Shown: positions 1 to 9,884 of the stretch, piece by piece
How the letters are laid out: every line of letters begins with the position of its first letter
How positions within the stretch are numbered: the stretch's first letter is position 1
Assembly: GCA_938045805.1 (NCBI GenBank)
Contig: CALIBL010000002.1
Coordinates: 124,001-188,000, forward strand
Length of the DNA stretch: 64,000 bases
Direction: 5' to 3'
From: an uncultured Rubripirellula sp.
GTDB taxonomy: Bacteria > Planctomycetota > Planctomycetia > Pirellulales > Pirellulaceae
Made by a program: the position numbers and the translations under genes
Notes under the pieces: generated by a model
Seen by the model: only the letters and a program-made list of their open reading frames with translations
The model's database searches: none
Told to the model about the DNA's origin: nothing

Positions 1-2509
1 GATCGAGGTGAGTATCTATCTTGGCGAAATGTAGAACGATCTGTTTTTCCGAAAGCGCAGCAGCGATGCGATAAAGAAGCCCAATGGAATCGTAAGCAAA
101 GTATGAGAGGATGGTGTATCGATCTACGGTGTCGTTATCAATCACGACCTTTGTGGGCAAAAGGTTAACCGAATCAGGTTCAATTTCCTGCTGCAACGCC
201 CATTTCTTACGATAAGGGGGTAAGGGCATCTCTGGACTATCCAATAACTGGCAGAGCCTCTGACAAATCTTCTCGGTCTCCGATACCGGTATCCCTCCGG
301 GCTTTGAGGAATCAACCGCCCAGAAATAATCCCATGCAACGTCTCCCACCGTCTCGATCCGCGCCCTCAAAATAGAAAGGCCACACGTGCTCAACGCACC
401 GGTTGCACGAGCAAATGTGCCGATGGAGTGGGATGCTTGTTGACGAATCACGGTAAACCGAGTGGCTTGAACCTCGGTGTCGTAATGTGCCTTGCAGAGT
501 GTCCGTGTATCGGTTGTGTTGACCTCTTGAAACATCTCGATTTCGTCAACTAGACACGCTGGGTCACACCGATCTAACAAAGATAATGGAAGATGATTCA
601 AAACAACAAAGCTATCTTGTGGTGCTCGCCTTCTCTGCAACTCCTCTTGCACTGCCTGCCGTCCACTTTCCAACTCGGGATCATCTGGGCTTCCAGGGAG
701 ATTGCCGGAATCAAAGTAACGGCGTGTCCGCCGATACAAGTCATCTATCAGATTAACTTTCCAATCACTGGCAACCCCAGGTCCCACTGCGACTAAATCA
801 GCGTAGGTGTGCACGACCAACAATTCCAATCGACGAATGGAACCCACCTCAGAGGCAAAAGCTAGAACAATCTCAGGGTCGGTTAGATCATGACGAAAAG
901 CAATGACATTCACAGCCAAATGCTTTAGAACTAGCCACTCTAAGATCTCTGAGTCATCAACATTTAACATCAAGCGCTCAGCAGTGGCCCGAGCAATTCT
1001 TGCACCTACAAGACAATGGTCCTCTTCGTAACCTTTACCAATGTCGTGGATAAGTAGCGCAAGATGCAACAAACGCTTATCGGCAATTCGGCGATACCTA
1101 CGCCCCATTCCCCCCGTGCTCTGAATGAGGTCAGTGGCCGCCTCGACGGCTCGAATGCTGTGAGCGTCAACTGTGTATTGATGATAGGCATTGAACTGCA
1201 GCAAGCCTCGCATCCGCTTGAACTCAGGAATCAATTGCTCCAGCACTCGGAGTTCGTGCAGGCGTCTCAATAACGGTGCGAGGCGACCTGAACTGCCAAG
1301 TAGATTCAAGAACTCATCGATTGCATCTCGATCCGGTGTCGAAATCTCACGATCCTGCATCGCAAGCCGAATTGCTTGCCAAGTGGGATGGGAAATACGC
1401 TTACCGTGTTCATTGGCAAGCCTCATCAGTCGTAATACATCAGTAAGACTACAAGCGAATTCCTCAATCTTGTCTTTTCTCACCCAGATGTGTGCGGGCC
1501 CCATCAAGATTGCATCATCAACCTTTTTTGCCCTCGCCCACTCGTATGCGCTCGCAAGCAAAGGGCGAGAAACCGCATCATCAACAAAAAACTTCGATGA
1601 ATAACGAACATTTCTCGTATGGGCAAAATAGTCCTGCATGAATTGCTCAACCGCCAAGAGACTACCATCTCCGCAATAACCCCACGCTTCCGCTATCTCC
1701 ATCTGCATTGCACGATCCAAGACGTCCTGACTCTTCTGCTCGCGAAAGTGCAACTCATTTCGGAGTCTCAACAAGAAAGAATAAGCAACTCGGACCGATC
1801 GGAAATCTTCTTCCGAAAGCACTCCGAGTTTCACCAGACGCTCGAGATCCGTCTCACCGATACGGGCAAATCCTAACCAGCGAATCAATTGAATATCCCG
1901 GAGAGCTCCACGAGAACGTTTGACGTTGGGACGCAATAAGTAGATGGTCTCACCCCACTTGCGTCGCTCTTCGACCCGCGCCTGAACAACATCTCGAATT
2001 AACCGCTTTGCTCTCCGGTTTGCACCACGGCTAAACTGATAAAAGTATTTTGAATAAAGTTGCAGACTTCCGGCGAGAAGGCGAGATTCAGCTAGCGAAG
2101 AATACACTACCGGATCAGTCCAAGACATTCGGCATGCTTCATCTGGCAAGCGAATTGATAAGCCAGGAGTAATACCAGCATCAGCGAGATCTCGGGTCAG
2201 GTTACCCGCGATCTTATTAGCTAATGACTCACTTGAGCGAGTCGTGAGGATCATCAGATCCGCATCAGAATATGGAGCTAGGTCCCGACGTCCAAAACCA
2301 CCATGAGCAACTAACGAAAGACCTACGATACGCTGATCTTCCGAATGCTCTTTGATGGCGGCATTCCAAATCTCCAAAACCACATCATCGTAGACATCCG
2401 CAAGTAGCGTGCAGACTTGCATCGCAGGAGTGCCGGAGTCATGGCTTTCTCGGGCCTTCAGCCGCCCCTGACGTAACATCTCTCTGCATTGGAGAACAAT
2501 CTGTCTCAT
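1..2509 (-). CDS. glnD: [Protein-PII] uridylyltransferase / uridylyl-removing enzyme GlnD (3' end cut by window)
   Basis: The frame is open from the ATG at 2509 to the window edge, about 836 codons, so only the last few dozen residues are missing. The N-terminal nucleotidyltransferase motif GGFGRRDLAPYSDADL lies near residue 70. An HD-type hydrolase motif, LLIHDIGKG, has its His-Asp pair near residues 488-489. ACT-like regulatory sequence follows, and the frame runs out in a segment ending HFAKIDTHLD, typical of the last ACT repeat. In this family the enzyme uridylylates PII when glutamine is low and removes UMP when it is high. It lies 95 bp downstream of glnB on the same strand, so the sensor enzyme and its target probably share a transcript. 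No frameshift was seen. Confidence 0.93.
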   Translation of the reverse strand, partial: MRQIVLQCREMLRQGRLKARESHDSGTPAMQVCTLLADVYDDVVLEIWNAAIKEHSEDQRIVGLSLVAHGGFGRRDLAPYSDADLMILTTRSSESLANKIAGNLTRDLADAGITPGLSIRLPDEACRMSWTDPVVYSSLAESRLLAGSLQLYSKYFYQFSRGANRRAKRLIRDVVQARVEERRKWGETIYLLRPNVKRSRGALRDIQLIRWLGFARIGETDLERLVKLGVLSEEDFRSVRVAYSFLLRLRNELHFREQKSQDVLDRAMQMEIAEAWGYCGDGSLLAVEQFMQDYFAHTRNVRYSSKFFVDDAVSRPLLASAYEWARAKKVDDAILMGPAHIWVRKDKIEEFACSLTDVLRLMRLANEHGKRISHPTWQAIRLAMQDREISTPDRDAIDEFLNLLGSSGRLAPLLRRLHELRVLEQLIPEFKRMRGLLQFNAYHQYTVDAHSIRAVEAATDLIQSTGGMGRRYRRIADKRLLHLALLIHDIGKGYEEDHCLVGARIARATAERLMLNVDDSEILEWLVLKHLAVNVIAFRHDLTDPEIVLAFASEVGSIRRLELLVVHTYADLVAVGPGVASDWKVNLIDDLYRRTRRYFDSGNLPGSPDDPELESGRQAVQEELQRRRAPQDSFVVLNHLPLSLLDRCDPACLVDEIEMFQEVNTTDTRTLCKAHYDTEVQATRFTVIRQQASHSIGTFARATGALSTCGLSILRARIETVGDVAWDYFWAVDSSKPGGIPVSETEKICQRLCQLLDSPEMPLPPYRKKWALQQEIEPDSVNLLPTKVVIDNDTVDRYTILSYFAYDSIGLLYRIAAALSEKQIVLHFAKIDTHLD

Positions 2510-2604
2510 GATTGGTCACCATTCTCAGATGCCTTGTATGGAGCGTAGTCAAGACAGGCAGAGGGCGTCTTTTAAGTCCGTCAGACCGTTCGCATCAAAA
2601 ATGC

Positions 2605-2952
<348 letters not shown>

Positions 2953-3115
2953 TCAGACAAGAGCAGCTAGAATTCGCTTATGCGTCATGACAAATTGTAC
3001 ACCACTTGGACAGCCGAGCCACAGGGGTTGAACACCAGAAGTTACCGCTGGTAAAAACCGGCTGAAGTCGCGGATGATGGGATAAGCCATCAAACAGCTG
3101 TATCCGTCAATCACC

Positions 3116-3688
3116 CTATTGGTCGGCTTCACGGAGAGCGTCTAGGCCAATCCACGTCACCTCCCGATCACCTGCCGAAGCATTAGCGACGCGCGAGAGG
3201 ACAAAAAGCAGATCGCTTAAACGATTCAAATAAACCGCTAATTCATCTGAAACCGCTTGGTCTGGCAACCGACATAGAGTCACGATCCTGCGTTCCGCTC
3301 GCCGGCAAATCCCTCTCGCGAGGTGCAGTGCACAGCCTCCACGATTACCGGAGGGCAGGATAAAACTGGTAAGCGGTTCTAAACCCTGCTCATGTTGGTC
3401 AATCCACTGCTCTAGTCTCTGCGTGTGTGCCGTACCCAGCACACGAGTGCCGTGCTTTTCGGGGTCGGGTGTCGCTAATTCTGCCCCCATCGCGAATAAC
3501 TCGTGCTGAATCTGCTCAATTTGAGAATCAACGATTTCTCCGACCCCAGCATTCCTCGCAACACCCAGTGCCGCGTTCAATTCATCAACAGTCCCATAGG
3601 CTTCGATTCGGGCATCGTCTTTAGATACTCTCGGCCCACCGAACAGTCCAGTACTACCTCGATCACCAGTTCGGGTATAAATCTTCAT
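3116..3688 (-). CDS. Cob(I)alamin adenosyltransferase (PduO/MMAB type)
   Basis: The 190-residue protein begins MKIYTRTGDRGSTGLFGG, the ATP-binding N-terminal motif of PduO/MMAB-type ATP:cob(I)alamin adenosyltransferases. A helical bundle follows, containing GTVDELNAALG and the conserved segment FILPSGNRGGCALHLARGICRRAERR. The enzyme transfers the adenosyl group of ATP to reduced cobalamin to make coenzyme B12. It stands alone here. The nearest genes are glnB on the same strand 172 bp further on and a divergent Nudix gene. No cobalamin biosynthesis cluster or riboswitch is visible next to it. The family assignment is secure, but which B12 enzyme it serves cannot be told from the context. Confidence 0.92.
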   Translation of the reverse strand: MKIYTRTGDRGSTGLFGGPRVSKDDARIEAYGTVDELNAALGVARNAGVGEIVDSQIEQIQHELFAMGAELATPDPEKHGTRVLGTAHTQRLEQWIDQHEQGLEPLTSFILPSGNRGGCALHLARGICRRAERRIVTLCRLPDQAVSDELAVYLNRLSDLLFVLSRVANASAGDREVTWIGLDALREADQ

Positions 3689-3796
3689 CAGCGTTCATTT
3701 CATAAAGGTGGACGATAGACCTGCGGCAGTCATCACGGAAGTAGACCACCTTTCAGATTCACCCTGTTGTACGCCACTGTCTCTATCAGGCAAGTC

Positions 3797-4237
3797 ATGT
3801 CCGAGCAAATTCGAACAACGGTCCACGCCGGCGGCTTTTTTCTTCTCCTGAAAGATAGCGAAAATTGGCGTTTTCTCCTTTTGCGACACGCCGATCGATG
3901 GGATTTACCTAAGGGGCACTGCGAACCGGGGGAAAGTTTCTTGGATGCTGCAATCCGTGAATTGGAGGAAGAGACAAGCATTCGAAGAAAAATGATCGAA
4001 CTCGACCCCTCCTTCACTTTTGAACTGAGCTACACGGTCCATTACAAAAAGCCTGTGCCACAGACGTGCCAAAAAGTCGTCCGCTACTTTCTGGCATACC
4101 TTTACAAACCACCACGGATTGAACTCACGGAACATCTGTCTGCAAGCTGGTTAGAATGGCGCCCCGACAAGCAAATACAAGCTGAAACCATTGACTCAGT
4201 GATCTCTGCGGTCGCGATTCACTTAGAGAACCGCTAG
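3797..4237 (+). CDS. Nudix hydrolase, Ap4A-hydrolase-like
   Basis: The Nudix box is complete: GHCEPGESFLDAAIRELEEE followed by TSI, matching GX5EX7REUXEEXGU except at the last small residue. The N-terminal stretch AGGFFLLLKDSENWRFLLLRH with WDLPKGH resembles asymmetrical diadenosine tetraphosphate hydrolases of the MutT group. I chose the ATG at 3797, giving 146 residues, because an AGG lies just upstream. The frame also allows a start at 3767. The gene is divergent from the cobalamin adenosyltransferase gene, with about 108 bp between them. Substrate is inferred only from family resemblance and could be another nucleoside di- or polyphosphate. Confidence 0.85.
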   Translation: MSEQIRTTVHAGGFFLLLKDSENWRFLLLRHADRWDLPKGHCEPGESFLDAAIRELEEETSIRRKMIELDPSFTFELSYTVHYKKPVPQTCQKVVRYFLAYLYKPPRIELTEHLSASWLEWRPDKQIQAETIDSVISAVAIHLENR

Positions 4238-4554
4238 ATCATTTACGGAAGCAGTCCCCTAAACCCCTGAAATCAGAGGCAAAACACCTCGGTCTGTTGA
4301 TGAAAGTCAACAAATCGTTGAGCTAAATCACCCTATGCCTCCGCACAATTAGCACCGGATTATGCCGATTCTTCGGATATTACCATTCGTATCACTTATT
4401 TCGATTACGTTTAGATTGCTTGCGTGAAAGTCTTCACGGTTTTGATCCCCCATCAAAAGAATTGACCTACGGTTCAGTTGTTATCGGAAGAATACGACTC
4501 TTCCCAATGACGCTCGCTTTTTGCCAGAACCATGAGAACACGGTCAGAGATAGA
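4238..4554. other. Intergenic stretch, no gene recognised
   Basis: This 317-bp gap separates the Nudix gene from the next unknown gene. It holds one small inverted repeat, GTTGA-N6-TCAAC at 4296-4311, with no T-run after it. The open frame continues upstream of 4555 to 4420, but that part has no convincing protein character. No RNA gene was recognised. Confidence 0.4.
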
Positions 4555-5235
4555 ATGGGATTTCTAAAACGCATCCTTCGGAACAACCTCAAAGAGTCAG
4601 AATCGGTTCGTCTTCGACAAGGAAGTTTTGAAACTTTAAGTCAGGACGAATTGCAATCACATATGGGAATCCGAACCTACGGATCCTTTGATCTCACTGA
4701 TGCGATTCGCCCTTCGTATGACCTACAAGTCGTCCCGAAGCAAGGCTTTCGATTCGACGAATATGTAGACGATGTCACAGGCATCAAAACTCCCGCGATC
4801 ATGGCTTCGGTCACTGGCCATTGTTTACTAGAGCTTTTCTTTGATTTGATCGACCAGTTAGGTTCAGTTGTTGACGTTGTGCTCGAGTCAAGCCACCGCG
4901 TACAAACTTCGCACCAAGAACTTTATCGAGAACACATCGATACCGCTGTCCTTAAAAGTATCCTCTTGGATTTCGAAGATCTCCTATTGAATGATGGCTG
5001 CACCGGGATTGCCGTGATCAACCCCAAGAAACGTCAGGAAGTTCAGCTCGACGAGCACAAGCTACTTGTGATGTACGGTCGCCCTCTAGATCAATTTGTC
5101 TCAACCTTGATCCAAGAAGATGTCTATCCGGATAAGAACCTCCGATTTATTACCGAAGCCGAACATGTTCATAGCAGCAGCGAACGCATGCATGATCAAT
5201 TCAATATTTTGAGGAATCGCCTTGGTATTGATTAG
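4555..5235 (+). CDS. Conserved-looking hypothetical protein
   Basis: I do not recognise this family. From the ATG at 4555 it encodes 226 residues, soluble in appearance, with no signal peptide or membrane segment. The sequence starts MGFLKRILRNNLKESESVRL and has well-mixed amphipathic composition, with acidic segments such as DDVTGIKTPAIMASVTGH and FEDLLLNDGCTGIAVINPKK. The frame is open back to 4420, but the upstream part looks like read-through. The gene is followed after 228 bp by a flavin reductase gene on the same strand, so they may or may not be co-transcribed. Composition and length support a real protein. Function is unknown. Confidence 0.7.
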   Translation: MGFLKRILRNNLKESESVRLRQGSFETLSQDELQSHMGIRTYGSFDLTDAIRPSYDLQVVPKQGFRFDEYVDDVTGIKTPAIMASVTGHCLLELFFDLIDQLGSVVDVVLESSHRVQTSHQELYREHIDTAVLKSILLDFEDLLLNDGCTGIAVINPKKRQEVQLDEHKLLVMYGRPLDQFVSTLIQEDVYPDKNLRFITEAEHVHSSSERMHDQFNILRNRLGID

Positions 5236-5463
5236 TGTCGCAAAAAATTAGACGACAGCTGTAACAGGCTACCCCAAACACAATGGTCTATTACGGTTCT
5301 GGTGGCTCCTATTGATGCATTAACTTCTCGATGAATCGCGGCAGATTCTGTTGTTTTCAGTGCGGATTTCTCGACATTGCAGGGGTCTTCTCGACAATTG
5401 GTGATTGGTGTGGCACGATGTATTTGGTTATACGCAATCCAACACCTCGCTATAGTCTGCCCA

Positions 5464-5985
5464 ATGATCCTCGTTCTTAGTGCAAGTTTACATCCAGAAA
5501 GTCGCAGCCGAATTCTTGCAAATACAGCCAAATCAAAACTGGAACACTTAGGTCAGCATGTCGTAATGTTTGACTTGGCTAGCAAATCACTGCCACTATG
5601 CGATGGCATGACCTGCTACGGAGACCCGAACGCTCAGGAATTAGGGTCACTCATTGAACAAGCTGAAGCGGTGCTTCTTGCATCACCTGTGTACAACTAC
5701 GATGTGAATGCGGCTGCAAAAAATGCGATTGAACTGACGGGAAAAGCTTGGTCGAACAAGCTAGTAGGAATCATGCTCGCTGCAGGAGGTCCTGGAAGCT
5801 ACATGTCAGCGATGGGTGTGGCCAACAGCCTAATGCTTGACTTTCGTTGTCTCGTCGTGCCGCGATTCATCTATGCATTGGGTGACTCTTTTCAAGCCAA
5901 CGAACTCATTGATCCACAGATTGAAGAGAGAATCAACGAGTTAGCAGAAGAAATCGTGCGTCTTAAATCAGCAATGACGCGGTGA
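5464..5985 (+). CDS. NADPH-dependent FMN reductase family protein
   Basis: The 173-residue flavodoxin-like protein begins MILVLSASLHPESRSRILA, the phosphate-binding loop used to hold FMN in NADPH-dependent FMN reductases. The motif LLASPVYNYDVNAAAKNAIE corresponds to the family's SP-x-YN flavin-contact segment, and AAGGPGSYM is another conserved loop. Members reduce FMN, quinones, chromate or azo compounds with NAD(P)H. The ATG at 5464 fits the family N-terminus. An upstream extension of the open frame to 5377 is not family-like and was dropped. The 228 bp upstream of the gene carry nothing recognisable. The natural substrate is not evident. Confidence 0.88.
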   Translation: MILVLSASLHPESRSRILANTAKSKLEHLGQHVVMFDLASKSLPLCDGMTCYGDPNAQELGSLIEQAEAVLLASPVYNYDVNAAAKNAIELTGKAWSNKLVGIMLAAGGPGSYMSAMGVANSLMLDFRCLVVPRFIYALGDSFQANELIDPQIEERINELAEEIVRLKSAMTR

Positions 5986-6026
5986 TCCTGATTGATCATG
6001 TCCGATTGAAAAGTCACTGTGAGCAC

Positions 6027-6641
6027 TTAGGTGCGTACCGAGTAGAGGTCTTCAGACCGAATATACGCTTCTACCGCTGATGGTATGCGATAGCGAACGC
6101 TACAACCCTTGGAGAGTTTATCTCTTACTTCTGAACTAGAAATCTCAATTGCGGGAACTTTGACTTCCGCAGATCGGATCCGTTCTAGAACCTCGTCATT
6201 CACAATTCCTTCCAACACCGAATATTCCGGCCTTTCCTGACCCCCTCTGACCACAACAGCCAGCGTCACTAAGTCGAGAAGTTCTTTCGGCTTGAACCAA
6301 TCTGGCATGGATGCCAAGGAGTCACCTCCCACGATGAGGAAGTACTCGTTGTGTGGTTTTTCAGTCGTGATTTCCTTAATCGTATCGATTGTGTAGCTAA
6401 CATTCCCACGTCTCAATTCTCGCTCGTCAACACTGTGATTGGGTGCCCCAGCAATGGCTAGGCGAATCATCATTGAGCGTTGCTCATTAGAAGCAATCGG
6501 TGAAAATTCTTTCAAAGGTGATTGCGATGCGGGAATCCACCAGACCTCATCCAACTGTAGATACTCGCGAGCTGATTCAGCGATCCACAAATGACCTAGG
6601 TGCACTGGATCAAAAGATCCACCATATATTCCGACCTTCAT
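6027..6641 (-). CDS. nadD: Nicotinate-nucleotide adenylyltransferase
   Basis: The 204-residue protein begins MKVGIYGGSFDPVHLGHL, containing the nucleotidyltransferase GGSFDPxHxGH motif. It ends with the ISSSEVRDKLSKGCSVRYRIP segment, equivalent to the ISSTxIR motif of NadD. The enzyme adenylates nicotinate mononucleotide to deamido-NAD in NAD synthesis. Length is normal for NadD and shorter than bifunctional forms. It is convergent with the flavin reductase gene, with 41 bp between stops, and divergent from priA. It is a single-gene unit without an obvious partner gene such as rsfS or obg. Confidence 0.95.
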   Translation of the reverse strand: MKVGIYGGSFDPVHLGHLWIAESAREYLQLDEVWWIPASQSPLKEFSPIASNEQRSMMIRLAIAGAPNHSVDERELRRGNVSYTIDTIKEITTEKPHNEYFLIVGGDSLASMPDWFKPKELLDLVTLAVVVRGGQERPEYSVLEGIVNDEVLERIRSAEVKVPAIEISSSEVRDKLSKGCSVRYRIPSAVEAYIRSEDLYSVRT

Positions 6642-6875
6642 TACCTATCCTTAACTGACGGCAGATTCATCATGGCATATAAGTCTAATACACTCAGTTC
6701 CAGTTCATCTATTGATGTAGCAATTAAGGCTACAATGATGTTTGGGGCACAAGATAACCGTCCTCTGGTTTCTTGGGGGATTGGAGACACCCAATTGCCA
6801 TGAAACTATTTTCTGAGAACAATTTCCCTGCTTTGTGTCTTCATCCACCGCGCCGATATTTCACCAGAATAGTTC

Positions 6876-9278
6876 ATGTCAAAACGAACACACAAATCTA
6901 ACGGTGAAACACCTCAGCGGTCCCCGTTAGTCGAAAAGCAGATTTTGCCTCACGGCGACAATTCTTCCGACATTGAAGGCAATTTGGCTCAGCAGACTGA
7001 GCTCTTTGATTTGTCACCACCACCTTGGGAAATGCCGGACAGCCAACCTACCACCATAGCAACCGTTGTCTTCAGTGAGGCGCCACACGGACCTTATGAC
7101 TACTCTGTAAACGGGACTGATCGCTATCGACTCCAAGCCGGAATGAGAGTGAAGGTACCACTTGGCAAACGTCGACAGCCTCTAATTGCATGGTGCACGA
7201 GCGTTGAAACGAAGCCTAGCACTGGCCGGTCTTTGCGAGAAATTACGGAGATTGTTGACGATCACCCTCTTTGCGATGAACCACTTGTAAGACTCGTACT
7301 TTGGATGAGTCATTATTATCAAGCGCCTGCAGGTCAGGTTTTTGACACACTCATCCCGTCAAGCGTACGTGCTTTGGCGGGAACGCGAGAAAAGATCTAC
7401 TACCACCCCACAGATCAAGCAAAGAATGCTGAGATCATCGAGTCGCTCCCAGTAAAGCAGAAAGCGGCGTTGCTAGCCCTAATAAGAAGTGGCAAACCAA
7501 TGACTGCGGCAGAACTAATGCTATCTGCCCAATGCTCACAGGATCCGATCAAGCGATTAACACAGAAGAATCTTGTAAGCACCGAAACAAGACGAGAGCT
7601 TTCACATACGAGTAGTAACCGTTGGCAACTCGATGATGGTGAAGCAGATCGAAAACTCACTCTAACACCAGATCAAACAACTGCACTTGAACAAATTGTT
7701 GGAGCGATTGACCAAGATACCCACAAAACATTCTTAGTCCATGGAGTTACAGGAAGTGGTAAGACTGAGATCTACATCCGAGCCATTGAACATGTGGTTA
7801 AGTTCGGTCGCGGTGCAATCGTACTCGTTCCTGAAATTAGCCTAACACCGCAAACAAGGGGACGTTTTGAGCGTCGTTTTGAATCTGTCGCCGTTCTTCA
7901 CAGCCAGATGACACCCGCGGAACGACATCACCAATGGCAGAGAATTAAAAATGGAGATGTACAGGTTGTCGTCGGCCCGCGTAGTGCTGTTTTCGCCCCC
8001 TTCCCACGATTGGGGTTGATTATTCTGGACGAAGAACATGACTCTTCTTTCAAACAAGACACGCAACCTCGCTACCATGCAAGGAAAGTTGCTCACGCTC
8101 GCGCGAAGTCACTTGGTATCCCACTACTGCTAGGATCAGCAACGCCATCGCTGGAGTCATGGCAAGCTGCATCGACGGGTTACGCAAACCTGATCTCACT
8201 TTCTGGGCGCGTCAATACGCTACCTATGCCTGACGTGCAATTAGTAGACCTGAGGCTCCGAGAGGAACGAGGTAGCGGTGCTATTTCGCGACCTTTGCAT
8301 AATGCAATTCACGAGACGATCAAAGATAAGGGTCAGGTGATGCTGCTTCTTAATCGGCGAGGCTTTGCAACAAGCATCCAGTGTCCAGCATGTGGACATG
8401 TAGTTGCATGTCCCGATTGCGACCTGCCTCTCACGCATCACCGAGACGGAAGCAAAGCTGTATGCCACTACTGCGATTACACCATTGCCTCACCACCATG
8501 GTGTCCTGCATGCCGATTTGATGGAATTCGTTTCGGAGGCTTAGGAACACAGAAGCTTGAAGTGGAATTACAAAATCGGTTTCCCAATTCAAAAATCGCC
8601 CGCATGGACAGTGACACTATGCGTCGCCCGGGAAGTCATCAAAAAGTGCTATCCATGTTCCGAAGTGGAGAAATTGACATTCTCCTCGGGACTCAGATGA
8701 TCGCAAAGGGCCTCGACTTTCCCAACGTCTTACTTGTTGGTGTCATCAATGCAGATAGCGCCCTGCACTTTCCTGACTTTCGTGCGGCTGAACGAACCTT
8801 CCAACTGGTCACGCAGGTCGCTGGTCGAACGGGACGGGGGAACCGACCGGGGCGCGTGGTAGTGCAAACATTCTCACCAGAACACCCTGCAATCCAAGCA
8901 GCATCCAGACACGATTACATCAAGTTCGCAAAAGATGAGCTAACCAATCGTCGACGTTTCAACTACCCACCCTTTGGTTGTGTTGGGCGACTGATCATAC
9001 GGGGACCGGATGAAGAGCTAACCGAGGCTTTTGCGCAGACTTTAGCTACGCGACTGGAATCAACGAGAACCAAATTAGGAGTTGAAGTACGCATTTTGGG
9101 CCCTGCCCCTCCGCCCATCACACGATTAAGGGGAAAATATCGCTTTCATATTCTCCTTCAATCAACCAATGCGGCTCATTTGGGTGAGACCATCCGGAAA
9201 GCAACAGATCAGCTAAAAGCGCCCGATCAAAGTGAAATTCAATTTGTCGTCGATATCGACCCAGTAGATATGCTTTGA
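6876..9278 (+). CDS. priA: Primosomal protein N' (replication restart helicase PriA)
   Basis: The 800-residue protein has the PriA layout. An N-terminal DNA-binding domain with GMRVKVPLGKRRQP lies around residues 60-165. Walker A GVTGSGKTE is near 290 and Walker B DEEH near 385. A zinc module has four CxxC pairs between residues 503 and 546. The C-terminal helicase motifs include GTQMIAKGLDFPNV and QVAGRTGRG. PriA reloads the replicative helicase at stalled forks. About 60 extra N-terminal residues, rich in polar residues, precede the conserved start and make the protein somewhat longer than typical PriA. That part may be disordered, or the true start may lie downstream. A small cold-shock-domain gene follows after 132 bp on the same strand. 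Confidence 0.95.
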   Translation: MSKRTHKSNGETPQRSPLVEKQILPHGDNSSDIEGNLAQQTELFDLSPPPWEMPDSQPTTIATVVFSEAPHGPYDYSVNGTDRYRLQAGMRVKVPLGKRRQPLIAWCTSVETKPSTGRSLREITEIVDDHPLCDEPLVRLVLWMSHYYQAPAGQVFDTLIPSSVRALAGTREKIYYHPTDQAKNAEIIESLPVKQKAALLALIRSGKPMTAAELMLSAQCSQDPIKRLTQKNLVSTETRRELSHTSSNRWQLDDGEADRKLTLTPDQTTALEQIVGAIDQDTHKTFLVHGVTGSGKTEIYIRAIEHVVKFGRGAIVLVPEISLTPQTRGRFERRFESVAVLHSQMTPAERHHQWQRIKNGDVQVVVGPRSAVFAPFPRLGLIILDEEHDSSFKQDTQPRYHARKVAHARAKSLGIPLLLGSATPSLESWQAASTGYANLISLSGRVNTLPMPDVQLVDLRLREERGSGAISRPLHNAIHETIKDKGQVMLLLNRRGFATSIQCPACGHVVACPDCDLPLTHHRDGSKAVCHYCDYTIASPPWCPACRFDGIRFGGLGTQKLEVELQNRFPNSKIARMDSDTMRRPGSHQKVLSMFRSGEIDILLGTQMIAKGLDFPNVLLVGVINADSALHFPDFRAAERTFQLVTQVAGRTGRGNRPGRVVVQTFSPEHPAIQAASRHDYIKFAKDELTNRRRFNYPPFGCVGRLIIRGPDEELTEAFAQTLATRLESTRTKLGVEVRILGPAPPPITRLRGKYRFHILLQSTNAAHLGETIRKATDQLKAPDQSEIQFVVDIDPVDML

Positions 9279-9410
9279 AAGAACTTCTTTTAACGCTAAT
9301 CAAAAATAGAACCATTGGTTATGCTAGGCAGAGTCGAAATTGCAGGTATCCGCCAGCACTGCAATGAAGAACGCACGCAACCCCACATCGTTTTCATCGG
9401 AATCGCTTGA

Positions 9411-9812
9411 ATGCCATTGCCAACAGATGGACAATCTGAACCCCAAAAGAAGTTCAGAATACAGAGAAGACGCTTGGGAAAAATAAAATTCGTTGCAGAA
9501 AACGGTGACTACGGGTTCATCACTGCAGAAGACTACCGCGACGATGTTTTTTTCCACGCATCGACATGGCAACCCAGCCCTCCACAAGAACAACAATCCC
9601 CTGACACTGACTTAGTTGAGGGCCTTTGGGTTGAATTTGAACTCGATGACGATCAGTTTGATGAAGATAAGCGTCTAAGAGCAAAAGTAGTTCGCCCAAC
9701 AACTCGCCCCATTGGACGAAAACTCTCAGGGCGTGACGCCACATTTCAGATCATCACGCACCACCCAAAAGCTAGACGCCGACGGCCGTCTTGGCGCGGT
9801 CAGCAGGAGTAG
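9411..9812 (+). CDS. Cold-shock-domain protein
   Basis: The 133-residue protein carries one cold-shock (CSD) OB-fold at about residues 22-95. GKIKFVAENGDYGFITAED contains the RNP1-like stretch and DDVFFHAST the RNP2-like stretch. The loop after RNP2 is expanded by about 20 residues rich in Pro, Gln and Ser, and the C-terminal tail is strongly basic, ending KARRRRPSWRGQQE. Such proteins bind single-stranded RNA or DNA. The expanded loop and basic tail differ from the compact 67-70 residue CspA type. It follows priA on the same strand and could be co-transcribed with it. Its target is unknown. Confidence 0.82.
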   Translation: MPLPTDGQSEPQKKFRIQRRRLGKIKFVAENGDYGFITAEDYRDDVFFHASTWQPSPPQEQQSPDTDLVEGLWVEFELDDDQFDEDKRLRAKVVRPTTRPIGRKLSGRDATFQIITHHPKARRRRPSWRGQQE

Positions 9813-9884
9813 CTATTTCGCTGCTTTCCTAAGCCAAATATACACTTCATGGACGATCATCCAAAAGGTTGGTGTAAAGCCGAG

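Noticed and set aside
1191-1604. 137-codon plus-strand frame inside glnD
   Set aside because: Antisense to the GlnD HD-domain region; Ser/Arg-rich composition is typical of a reverse-strand shadow.
1-2509. Long stretch without a complete start-to-stop frame, suspected broken gene
   Set aside because: The minus-strand frame is continuously open from 2509 to the edge and encodes GlnD motifs; it is only cut by the window.
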